A stretch of DNA of 63,486 bases from CAZNYN01 sp964422205 (GTDB lineage: Bacteria; Synergistota; Synergistia; Synergistales; Synergistaceae), in contig CAYRAI010000007.1 of assembly GCA_964422205.1 (NCBI GenBank), positions 1 to 63,486 on the forward strand, given 5' to 3'. Positions within the stretch are counted from its first letter, which is position 1; each line of letters begins with the position of its first letter. A program made the translations under genes and the position numbers. The notes beneath the pieces were generated by a model. That model saw only the letters and a list, made by a program, of their open reading frames with translations. It was not told where the DNA came from and made no database searches. This document shows, piece by piece, positions 16,373-24,207 of the stretch.

Positions 16373-17419
16373 CTATGAATCAAAAGAACTTTTTGTCCCG
16401 TTCGCTATCTTTACAAGAATAAGCATGACCGGAACTTCTGTCAGAACACCCACAACAGTGGCAAGAGCCGCAGGGGAGTATGTGCCGAAGAGTGCTATGG
16501 CAACAGCCACCGAGAGCTCAAAAAAATTTGACGCTCCGATCATTCCCGCCGGAGCCGCGATATTGTGAGGCAGTTTCAGCATCATGCAGGCAAAATAAGC
16601 GATGAAAAAGATAAAGAAAGTCTGCAGTATAAGAGGCACGGCAATCAGTAAAATGTGCAATGGATTATTCAAAATTACATCGCCCTGAAAAGAGAACAAA
16701 AGAATTAATGTCAGCAGCAGACCCACTTCTGTGGCATTATCAAATTTGCCTGCAAAGCTGTTTTCAAAATAATATGCTCCCTTACTTTTCGTAACCCAAA
16801 CCCTTGTGGTGACTCCTCCTGCAAGAGGAATCACCACGAACAAAATTACCGACAGAATCAATGTATCCCACGGTACCGACACATCGGAAACTCCGAGCAG
16901 AAACTTTACAATAGGTACAAAGGCAACGAGAATGATCAAATCATTGGTTGCAACCTGTACCACAGTGTAAGCTGGACTGCCCTTAGTCAGAGTGCTCCAT
17001 ACAAACACCATTGCCGTGCATGGGGCCGCTCCCAGAAGAACAGCCCCAGCTAAATACTCTTTTGCCAAATCCGGTGCTATCATATCTTTAAACACAACAT
17101 AGAAAAACAGCGATGCAATGCCATACATTGTAACTGGCTTTATAAGCCAGTTTACAGTCCACGTGACAAAGAGCCCTTTCGGGCTGCTTCCGGCATCCTT
17201 AATACTCTGAAAATCAACCTTCATCATCATAGGGTAAATCATAATCCAAATAAGTATGGCAACCGGTATGGAGACATTCGCATATTCAAACTGATTTAAA
17301 AATTCCGGAACGGCAGGAATAAATTTACCGATGAGCACGCCGGCAGCCATGCAGAGCGCAACCCACAGAGTTAAATATTTTTGAAAGAACCCGATACCCT
17401 GATTTTTCCCCTCGCTCAT
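16373..17419 (-). CDS. acr3: ACR3-family arsenite efflux permease
   Basis: 348 residues, ten membrane segments, BASS superfamily. Family marks include PVAILIWIMIYPMMMKVDF, the conserved cysteine in LLGAAPCTAMVFVWS, and TNDLIILVAFVPIV. ACR3 exports arsenite in exchange for protons. The start ATG 17419 follows GAGGCGG; an in-frame GTG at 17446 would overlap the thioredoxin-like gene. It is the last gene of the ars cluster on the minus strand. Confidence 0.92.
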   Translation of the reverse strand: MSEGKNQGIGFFQKYLTLWVALCMAAGVLIGKFIPAVPEFLNQFEYANVSIPVAILIWIMIYPMMMKVDFQSIKDAGSSPKGLFVTWTVNWLIKPVTMYGIASLFFYVVFKDMIAPDLAKEYLAGAVLLGAAPCTAMVFVWSTLTKGSPAYTVVQVATNDLIILVAFVPIVKFLLGVSDVSVPWDTLILSVILFVVIPLAGGVTTRVWVTKSKGAYYFENSFAGKFDNATEVGLLLTLILLFSFQGDVILNNPLHILLIAVPLILQTFFIFFIAYFACMMLKLPHNIAAPAGMIGASNFFELSVAVAIALFGTYSPAALATVVGVLTEVPVMLILVKIANGTKSSFDS

Positions 17420-17429
17420 GGCAGCCGCC

Positions 17430-17801
17430 TCATTTTTTTGCGGCACAATCGGTCTTGCTCTTTACCTTTTGCAGTATTGTTACAACTTCATCTGTTTTTA
17501 AGACCTTACCCAAAGATACTACTTTGCCGTCGACCACAAGTGCAGGCGTAGTCATAACGCCGTATGCCGCAATCTGCGCAAAATCAGTGATATGGTCAAT
17601 GGCTGTATCCATGCCAAGCTGCTCTAATGCCGCTTTTACCGCAGCTTCAAGCTGATTGCATTTTGCACAGCCTGAACCGAGGACTTTAACCGAAGCGCCC
17701 TCAGACTTGGCAGCCTGTGCTTGTTCCATTGTCTCCGTGTCACACTTTCCTCCGCAACAGCACTGACTTGTTTCTTCTTTCTTTTTTCCGAATAATAACA
17801 T
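17430..17801 (-). CDS. Thioredoxin-like redox-active disulfide protein of the ars cluster
   Basis: 123 residues. An N-terminal cysteine-rich segment (CCCGGKC, residues 14-20) could bind a thiophilic metal; then a compact thioredoxin-like domain starts with VKVLGSGCAKC, giving a CxxC redox pair, and has the cis-proline loop TTPALVVDG. This matches the small redox-disulfide family (TIGR00412 type) that often travels with ArsP permeases and ACR3. It may reduce or hand over arsenic species. GGAGGA precedes the ATG. Confidence 0.82.
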   Translation of the reverse strand: MLLFGKKKEETSQCCCGGKCDTETMEQAQAAKSEGASVKVLGSGCAKCNQLEAAVKAALEQLGMDTAIDHITDFAQIAAYGVMTTPALVVDGKVVSLGKVLKTDEVVTILQKVKSKTDCAAKK

Positions 17802-18016
17802 GATAAATTCCTCCTATATGATTTTGATTAAAAACATAAGTAAACATGTAAAACTCTATTACTAAAATTGCAATGTACATCACAGCGTTGATGACGGTAC
17901 CGGCCCTTCCCGTATCTGCTGTTTTTAGACGATTCTTGTACTGTTCAGCCGCTCCGTAAGTTCTTCTGGATGTACGGCGAAAAGGTGTTTCTTGTATCCT
18001 TGGGAGAGCAGATTCT
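17743..18016 (-). pseudogene. Possible decayed gene between the permease and the thioredoxin-like gene
   Basis: The 344-base gap 17802-18145 holds no intact gene. On the minus strand one frame stays open from 18016 to 17743 and reads as protein-like sequence: RTYGAAEQYKNRLKTADTG, then a hydrophobic stretch VMYIAILVIEFYMFTYVF. It lacks a start codon near its beginning, is preceded by stops, and runs into the thioredoxin-like gene in another frame. Neighbouring frames also show plausible fragments (SGWENYYSASEDSAVKLRI). A frameshifted remnant of a small membrane protein is the simplest reading; chance is not excluded. Confidence 0.25.
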
Positions 18017-18145
18017 CAGCTTAACGGCTGAATCTTCACTTGCGGAGTAATAGTTTTCCCAGCCGCTAAAAATAGAAGTGCCTCATTTTATAAGGGAGAT
18101 GTAATCGATTCCTGATAGCAATCTTTCACCATATTCTTGCCTCCT

Positions 18146-19159
18146 TTAAATCAGTTGAGACTGGAAAATATTAAACAAATATCCGACAGCGATTATTCCG
18201 ACAGTGCATATAGCGACAAAGAGAGCCAAAAGTTTCGGCTTAACTGCTTTGCGCAGCATAATGACAGAGGGCAGAGAAAGTGTCGTTACAGCCATCATAA
18301 AAGAGAGAACAGTGCCAAGCTGTGCGCCTTTGTAGAGCAATGCTTCAGCGATAGGTATCGTTCCGAAAATATCGGCATACATAGGAACTCCCACAGCTGT
18401 TGCCAACATGACGCCTAATGGGTTATTGCTTCCCAGCACTGAGACTACGATACTTTCCGGTATCCAGTTGTGTATGAATGCTCCTATGCCTACCCCTACA
18501 AGAATATAAGGAAGGACTTTTCTGAATGTGGAGAACATCTGATCTTTTGCGAAAATGGCTCTCTCTCCTTTTGTCAAATCGGGAGACTCTATATCAACAC
18601 TGCTTGCTGAAAGGATGAACTCTTCAACGTAATTTTCCATGTGCAGCTTTTCGATGAGAGTGCCTCCTGCCACTGCAACAGCCAGACCGACAAGAACGTA
18701 GACTATAGCCACCTTTGTGCCAAAAATACTCATAAGCAGGACAAGGGAGCCAAGGTCGACCATAGGAGAGGATATCAGAAATGAGAAAGTAACTCCTAAA
18801 GGCAGACCTGCACTGGTGAATCCAATAAACAGAGGAATGGACGAGCATGAGCAGAATGGTGTGACAGTACCCAACAGAGCTGCCATAATATTTGCCCAGA
18901 TACCTCTGAACCTTCCCATTATCTTCTTGCTGCGCTCAGGAGGAAAATAGCTTTGAATGTAGGAAATGACAAAAATCAGAACACACAATAGAACAGTTAT
19001 TTTTATCGTGTCATATATGAAAAACTGAACGCTGCCTCCAGCGCGCTTTGTGACATCAATCCCCAAGGCAGATAAAAGCGTGCCTGCCAGGCTGTTAAGC
19101 CATTTCATCCCCAGTATCTGGTCTTGAAAAAAAATCCACAAACTTTGCATAGTCCTCAT
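18146..19159 (-). CDS. ArsP/YraQ-type permease (organoarsenical or metalloid efflux)
   Basis: About 337 residues, permease family PF03773. Visible landmarks are the TPFCSCSSIPLFIGFTSAGLPLG motif with paired cysteines, the PMVDLGSLVLL loop, and the C-terminal GVPMYADIFGTIPIAEALL segment. ArsP-type members export trivalent organoarsenicals; others are uncharacterised. The start is ATG 19159 or ATG 19150; an upstream GTG-type extension is not supported. A palindrome resembling an ArsR operator (19191-19210) lies just upstream, which ties it to the arsR gene. Confidence 0.83.
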   Translation of the reverse strand: MRTMQSLWIFFQDQILGMKWLNSLAGTLLSALGIDVTKRAGGSVQFFIYDTIKITVLLCVLIFVISYIQSYFPPERSKKIMGRFRGIWANIMAALLGTVTPFCSCSSIPLFIGFTSAGLPLGVTFSFLISSPMVDLGSLVLLMSIFGTKVAIVYVLVGLAVAVAGGTLIEKLHMENYVEEFILSASSVDIESPDLTKGERAIFAKDQMFSTFRKVLPYILVGVGIGAFIHNWIPESIVVSVLGSNNPLGVMLATAVGVPMYADIFGTIPIAEALLYKGAQLGTVLSFMMAVTTLSLPSVIMLRKAVKPKLLALFVAICTVGIIAVGYLFNIFQSQLI

Positions 19160-19190
19160 AACCCTTCTTGATTTATTTAATTTTATTCTT

Positions 19191-19210
19191 ATATCAAAAA
19201 AAATTGATAT
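19191..19210. promoter_or_regulatory. ArsR-type operator upstream of the permease
   Basis: Perfect inverted repeat ATATCAA-N6-TTGATAT (7+6+7 bases). It shares the TCAA-N6-TTGA core with the site in front of arsR, so both are probably bound by the same regulator. Confidence 0.7.
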
Positions 19211-19278
19211 GTTTTGGCCCAAATAAAAGCCATCTTACTTAAATTTAGATGACTTTTAATAATTAATCATAACTTTTT

Positions 19279-19569
19279 CTATTCTGATGCTCGGACTGAT
19301 GTAATTTCCCGAAGCAGCGTAATCGCATATTTGCTGCCGTTTTCGCTTATTCTGTAGTGAGTCCATTTCCCTTCCTGCCTGCTGTCCACGATCCCTGATT
19401 CACACAAAATTTTCATATGGTATGAGAGTGCGGATTGGCCCATTCCGGTCGCATCTATGAGAATACATGCACATTTCTCACCGCTTCTTAAAAGCTCCAA
19501 AATGGTCAGGCGTTTCTCATCGCAGAATGCTTTAAAAACTTTGGAATTCTTTTCCGGATCAAGCAGCAA
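19279..19569 (-). CDS. arsR: ArsR-family metalloid-responsive repressor
   Basis: 96 residues starting at TTG 19569, after GAGGTGA. It is a winged helix-turn-helix of the SmtB/ArsR type with recognition helix around QSALSYHMKIL. The metal site in ArsR proteins is usually an ELCVC motif; here it is EKCACIL with C33 and C35, and extra cysteines at C16 and C56 that could serve as further ligands. Binding of arsenite should release DNA. It lies upstream of the permease and redox genes on the same strand, with its own operator 13 bases upstream. Confidence 0.88.
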   Translation of the reverse strand: MLLDPEKNSKVFKAFCDEKRLTILELLRSGEKCACILIDATGMGQSALSYHMKILCESGIVDSRQEGKWTHYRISENGSKYAITLLREITSVRASE

Positions 19570-19581
19570 TAAATATCACCT

Positions 19582-19603
19582 CACATCAAAATATCTTGAT
19601 GTG
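19582..19603. promoter_or_regulatory. ArsR-type operator upstream of arsR
   Basis: Perfect inverted repeat CACATCAA-N6-TTGATGTG (8+6+8). It abuts the ribosome site of arsR, consistent with autoregulation. Confidence 0.72.
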
Positions 19604-19690
19604 TTAAATATATATCTCAAATTAAAAAAAGTCAATATGAGAAATTGTACTTTTTCCATAAAATTATTGAAGCCTGCATTAAAATACGCA

Positions 19691-19720
19691 TTGACACTTA
19701 TTTACTGCAAGATTTTAGAT
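19691..19720 (+). promoter_or_regulatory. Possible sigma-70 promoter for lepA
   Basis: TTGACA (19691-19696), 18 bases, TTAGAT (19715-19720), about 65 bases before lepA. The -10 element is weak. Confidence 0.35.
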
Positions 19721-19784
19721 TATGCTTCTTCACAAGTTGCGTTCAATCGGATAAAATAAGGAGCTGACTGAGGGAGTGTGTTAT

Positions 19785-21596
19785 ATGAAATTGGATAAAA
19801 TAAGGAATTTCAGTATTATAGCTCACGTTGACCACGGCAAGTCGACTTTGGCGGACAGACTGCTTGAGGAGACTGGAACAGTGGATAAACGCAATATGAA
19901 GGCTCAGCTTCTTGACATGCTTGAGCTTGAGCGTGAGCGCGGAATTACAATAAAGTCCGTACCTGTACGGATGAACTATAAAGCAAAAGACGGGTGCGAT
20001 TATATTCTCAACCTTATAGATACACCGGGGCACGTTGACTTTACGTACGAAGTCTCGCGCTCATTGGCCGCATGCGAAGGGGCTGTGCTTGTAGTGGACG
20101 CAGCTCAGGGTGTAGAAGCTCAGACTGTCGCAAACAGCTATCTTGCCACAGATCTTAATTTGGAAATTATTCCAGTCCTAAATAAAATAGATTTGCCTTC
20201 CGCTCAGCCAGACCGAGTTATCAAAGAAATTGAGGACATCATAGGAGTCAATGCCCATGATGCCATAGCTGTCAGCGCAAAGACAGGGCAGGGAGTGGCG
20301 GATGTGCTTGAAAGAGTTGTCCGCGATGTTCCATCGCCGGAGGGAGACCCTGACGCGCCTCTTCAGGCTCTCATATTCGACTCTCTGTACGATAATTACA
20401 AAGGTGTAATTTGTTATGTGCGCGTCGTAAACGGAACTATGCGCGCAGGAAAAACAGTACGCTTCATGGCAACGGGACGCGACTACGAACTTGACGAAGT
20501 CGGAGTATTTAAGCCTGACATGCTTAAAGTGGACGAGCTCGGCCCGGGAGAGGTCGGCTATATAGCGGCCAGCGTCAAGACAATAGATGAGGCTCATGTC
20601 GGAGATACCATTACCGAGTCAGCCAAGCCTGCTCAATCTCCTCTGCCCGGATACCGCAAGGTCAAGCCTGTTGTATTCTGTGGATATTACCCTATTGAAA
20701 GAGAAGATATTAACCAGCTGCGCGATGCTCTGGAGAAGCTGCAGATAAACGATTCTTCCATAAGCTTTGAGCCGGAAAACTCGGCAGCTCTGGGTTTCGG
20801 CTTCCGCTGTGGATTCCTAGGACTTCTGCATATGGAAATTTCCAAGGAGAGACTGAACCGTGAGTTTGGCGTAGACCTTGTCGCCACGGCTCCGAACGTT
20901 GTCTACCAGATAGTTCTTACGGACGGTTCCGTCATTGAGGCGCACCGTCCTTCCGACTTTCCCGACCCGGTAAGGATAGAAGAAATAAGAGAGCCTTATA
21001 TAAAACTTTCAATATTTATGCCCGATGCCTTTGTCGGAGCGGCAATGCAGCTGTGCCAGGAAAAGCGCGGCACATACGTAGGCATGGACTACATCACACC
21101 GGAGCGAGTCAGGCTTACTTACGACATGCCTCTTGCAGAATTCATACTTGATTTCCATGACAGGCTGAAGTCATGCACAAGGGGCTATGCATCTCTTGAC
21201 TATGATCACATAGGCTTCAGAGCGTCAAACCTTGTGAAGGTTGATTTGCTGATGCAGGACGAGCCGGTTGACGCGTTCTCCTTTATATGCCATGCGGACC
21301 AGGCATATCACAGAGGACACGCTGTTGTCGGAAAACTTAAAGACCTTATACCAAGACAGCTTTTTGAAATACCGGTACAGGCGGCGGTAGGAAAGAAAGT
21401 CATAGTCAGAATGAACATAAAAGCAGTGAGAAAGGATGTCCTTGCAAAATGCTACGGAGGAGACATCACGAGAAAACGCAAGCTGCTTGAGAAACAAAAA
21501 GAAGGCAAGAAGCGTATGAAACAGGTAGGAAGAGTCGCAATACCGCAGGAGGCCTTCCTTGCGTTTATGGATGTCACAAAGGCAGAGGACAAGTAA
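19785..21596 (+). CDS. lepA: Elongation factor 4 (LepA), ribosome back-translocase
   Basis: 603 residues. GTPase domain with AHVDHGKST, the RGITIK switch, DTPGHVDF and NKIDLP; then EF-G-like domains II, III and V, and the LepA-specific C-terminal domain with basic KRKLLEKQKEGKKRMKQVG. The start ATG 19785 follows GAGGGAG (19770-19776); the GTG at 19776 is part of that site. LepA acts on stalled ribosomes in the cytoplasm. hemW follows immediately. Confidence 0.97.
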   Translation: MKLDKIRNFSIIAHVDHGKSTLADRLLEETGTVDKRNMKAQLLDMLELERERGITIKSVPVRMNYKAKDGCDYILNLIDTPGHVDFTYEVSRSLAACEGAVLVVDAAQGVEAQTVANSYLATDLNLEIIPVLNKIDLPSAQPDRVIKEIEDIIGVNAHDAIAVSAKTGQGVADVLERVVRDVPSPEGDPDAPLQALIFDSLYDNYKGVICYVRVVNGTMRAGKTVRFMATGRDYELDEVGVFKPDMLKVDELGPGEVGYIAASVKTIDEAHVGDTITESAKPAQSPLPGYRKVKPVVFCGYYPIEREDINQLRDALEKLQINDSSISFEPENSAALGFGFRCGFLGLLHMEISKERLNREFGVDLVATAPNVVYQIVLTDGSVIEAHRPSDFPDPVRIEEIREPYIKLSIFMPDAFVGAAMQLCQEKRGTYVGMDYITPERVRLTYDMPLAEFILDFHDRLKSCTRGYASLDYDHIGFRASNLVKVDLLMQDEPVDAFSFICHADQAYHRGHAVVGKLKDLIPRQLFEIPVQAAVGKKVIVRMNIKAVRKDVLAKCYGGDITRKRKLLEKQKEGKKRMKQVGRVAIPQEAFLAFMDVTKAEDK

Positions 21597-21597
21597 G

Positions 21598-22737
21598 TTG
21601 CCGGCTGTAAATCCGTTGGAGCCTCCCTATGGGGGGCTCTCACTTTACATACATGTGCCTTTCTGCGGACGCAAGTGCCCCTATTGCGCTTTCGAGAGCA
21701 AAGTTCCCTCTGAAGGCGAGCGGGAACTTTGGCTTGAACAGCTTAAAAAGGAATTTTTATGGTGGAGAGAGCGTATAGGAGTACCCTCTCTTAAAACTTG
21801 CTATATAGGCGGGGGAACTCCGACAATGCTCAGCGGCCCTCAGTGGAAAAAGTTAATAGAATCCGTAGAGGATAATTTTACATTTTTTCCCGACTCCGAA
21901 GTCACTGTAGAGGCGAATCCGAATTCTCTGGCAGCGGAGCATCTGCTTGAGTGGAGAGATTGGCGCGTTACGAGAGTCAGCCTTGGAGTGCAGAGCTTTG
22001 ACGATGCGGAGCTTGAGATGCTTGGCAGGCTTCACAGCGCCGCTCAGGCTTATGAAGCTGTATCTGCCTCGCTTGCTTCTGGGTTTGAAGTCAGTATAGA
22101 CTTAATGTTCGGTCTCCCTTATCAGACTCTGCAAAATTGGGCCCGTTCACTGAAAGACGGTGTGAAAACCGGTGTAAAGCATATCTCCCTTTATCAGCTA
22201 TCTCTTGAAGAGAACACTCCGTGGCAAAATATGGACAGAGCTCTTTTAAGCGATGGATATGTTTTTTATCGCTGGGCTCAGTGGTATCTTGCACAAAAGG
22301 GATATAATCAATATGAAACGGCCAACTTTTCAAAACCTGGTTTTGAAAGCAGGCATAATCTTAATTACTGGCGTGAGGGTGATTATTTGGGTGTCGGCCC
22401 CAGCGCATCAGGATATTTGCGTGGCTGGCGCTACAAAAATGTGAACAGCCTTCGTGAATATGAGCTTTGTCTTGCAAAAGGCACAAGCGCGGTAAGCACC
22501 GGAGAGAGGCTCTCACCCGAAGCTTCCGCAAAAGAGGCCTCTGTCTTGGCTCTCAGGACGTTCGAAGGAATAAACACGGCAAATTACGCTTTGAAATACG
22601 GTGAGGACGCGCTGTCTTGCGTGTTTGGTGTTTTAAATAATTTTCCGAAAGAACTTTGGACATTTGACGGTGAAAAAATAACTCTCACAAAAAAAGGAAT
22701 GAGAGTTGCAAATATAATTTGGGAAGAACTTGTTTAA
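21598..22737 (+). CDS. hemW: HemW-like radical SAM protein (heme chaperone family)
   Basis: 379 residues from TTG 21598, one base after the lepA stop. Radical SAM cysteines C23, C27 and C30 (CGRKCPYCAF) are followed by IGGGTPTML, EANPNSL, RVSLGVQSFDDAEL and the DLMFGLPYQT segment. The CX3CX2CAF pattern and about 380-residue length fit HemW rather than HemN (which has CX3CX2CXC and about 450 residues). HemW inserts heme into respiratory proteins. lepA-hemW adjacency is common in bacteria. Confidence 0.88.
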   Translation: MPAVNPLEPPYGGLSLYIHVPFCGRKCPYCAFESKVPSEGERELWLEQLKKEFLWWRERIGVPSLKTCYIGGGTPTMLSGPQWKKLIESVEDNFTFFPDSEVTVEANPNSLAAEHLLEWRDWRVTRVSLGVQSFDDAELEMLGRLHSAAQAYEAVSASLASGFEVSIDLMFGLPYQTLQNWARSLKDGVKTGVKHISLYQLSLEENTPWQNMDRALLSDGYVFYRWAQWYLAQKGYNQYETANFSKPGFESRHNLNYWREGDYLGVGPSASGYLRGWRYKNVNSLREYELCLAKGTSAVSTGERLSPEASAKEASVLALRTFEGINTANYALKYGEDALSCVFGVLNNFPKELWTFDGEKITLTKKGMRVANIIWEELV

Positions 22738-22783
22738 GTAATATAAATTTCATATATTAATATCTCTGATAGGGGGATTTTTT

Positions 22784-24205
22784 TTGAAGGAGCAAATTCA
22801 AAACGCCATGCGGAAAATACCGTCCATGGACAAACTTCTGAACCTGCCGTGGGTTGCGGCCTATGAGTCTGAGATAGGGCGCGATGCGCTGAAAGCCATA
22901 ATAGGCGATCTTCTTCGCGAACAGAGAGAAAAAATTCAGGCGAAGCCGGATGCCGCTTTTGATACGGACAGCATAGCGCGCGAGGCAAAAAAACGCATAG
23001 CGGAGAAGGCAAAGCCGACTCTCAGAAGAGTTGTGAATGCGACTGGTGTTGTCATACATACAAACCTCGGACGTTCACTGCTGGCAGACGACGCTGTTAA
23101 AGCCGTAAACGAAATAGCGGCAAACTACAATACATTGGAATACTCGCCGGAAAAAGGCGCAAGGGGAAACAGAAACGACCACGTTGAGTGGCTGCTCTGC
23201 CGTCTTACCGGGGCTGAAGCGGCAATAGTCGTAAATAATAATGCAGGGGCGGTTATCTTGGCACTAGGTGCTCTTGTAAAGGACAAAGAAGCTATAGTTT
23301 CGCGCGGAGAGCTTGTAGAAATAGGAGGCTCTTTCCGCATACCGGACATTATGGCTTTATCAGGCACAAAAATGGTTGAAGTAGGTACTACAAACCGCAC
23401 GCACCTTAAGGATTACAGCTCAGCCCTCACAGACGAAACTGGAATGCTCCTTAAAATACACCCTTCCAACTATCGCATCGCAGGGTTTACATCCTCTGTT
23501 CCCAGAGAGGAACTTGCCGCTCTCGCTCACGGACGTGGAATTATATTTATGGAAGACTTGGGAAGCGGAATGCTCATCGACACGAGCAAAGCAGGTCTGA
23601 CGAGCGATCCTACAGTAAGCGAGTGCCTGAATTCGGGAGTGGACATAGTGACATTTTCGGGCGACAAGCTTCTCGGAGGACCTCAGATAGGCGCCATTGT
23701 CGGCTCCGCTGAAATCATAGACAAACTTAGAAAGTACCCGCTTCTGCGAGCATTGAGAGTCGACAAAATGACTTTGGCTGCATTTGAAGCCACTCTCAGA
23801 CTTTATCTGAAGGGCAAAGCAGACGAGATTCCGACAATATCTATGGTATTTGCAAATCCGGAAGAGCTGAAAAAGAAAGCTCAAAATTTCGCACGCAGGA
23901 TGAAAGCCTACTTTTCAAAGACAAAACTGCGTTCCGTCTCAATTGCAGTGGCAGAGACTACCGATGCCGTGGGAGGAGGAACTTTTCCTCAGTCGGAACT
24001 CAAAGGCTATGCAGTCTCGCTTAAAATTCCGGAGCTTGGCAGCACAGGCAAGTTGGCAGAACACCTGCGCCTTGCAACAATGCCAGTAGTTACCGGGGCT
24101 TCGGACGACAGACTCCTCTTTCACATGAGAACTTTGACACTCGACGATGAGAAATGGATACTTAAATCATTTACTGAAATCTTGACCCCGACGGAAGGTA
24201 ATTAA
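22784..24205 (+). CDS. selA: L-seryl-tRNA(Sec) selenium transferase SelA
   Basis: 473 residues from TTG 22784. It makes selenocysteinyl-tRNA from seryl-tRNA and selenophosphate. The fold type I PLP core shows NATGVVIHTNLGRS, NNNAGAVILAL, SRGELVEIGGSFRIP, and the PLP lysine K295 in TFSGDKLLGGPQ. The N-terminal domain that binds tRNA(Sec) is present. It is two bases from selB, so the cell decodes UGA as selenocysteine; selC, selD and the target genes are not in the window. Confidence 0.95.
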   Translation: MKEQIQNAMRKIPSMDKLLNLPWVAAYESEIGRDALKAIIGDLLREQREKIQAKPDAAFDTDSIAREAKKRIAEKAKPTLRRVVNATGVVIHTNLGRSLLADDAVKAVNEIAANYNTLEYSPEKGARGNRNDHVEWLLCRLTGAEAAIVVNNNAGAVILALGALVKDKEAIVSRGELVEIGGSFRIPDIMALSGTKMVEVGTTNRTHLKDYSSALTDETGMLLKIHPSNYRIAGFTSSVPREELAALAHGRGIIFMEDLGSGMLIDTSKAGLTSDPTVSECLNSGVDIVTFSGDKLLGGPQIGAIVGSAEIIDKLRKYPLLRALRVDKMTLAAFEATLRLYLKGKADEIPTISMVFANPEELKKKAQNFARRMKAYFSKTKLRSVSIAVAETTDAVGGGTFPQSELKGYAVSLKIPELGSTGKLAEHLRLATMPVVTGASDDRLLFHMRTLTLDDEKWILKSFTEILTPTEGN

Positions 24206-24207
24206 CC

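Noticed and set aside
17743..18145. Selenoprotein gene with in-frame TGA
   Set aside because: One minus frame has two TGA codons with protein-like sequence between them, but no start, no SECIS-like hairpin and no known family; decay fits better.
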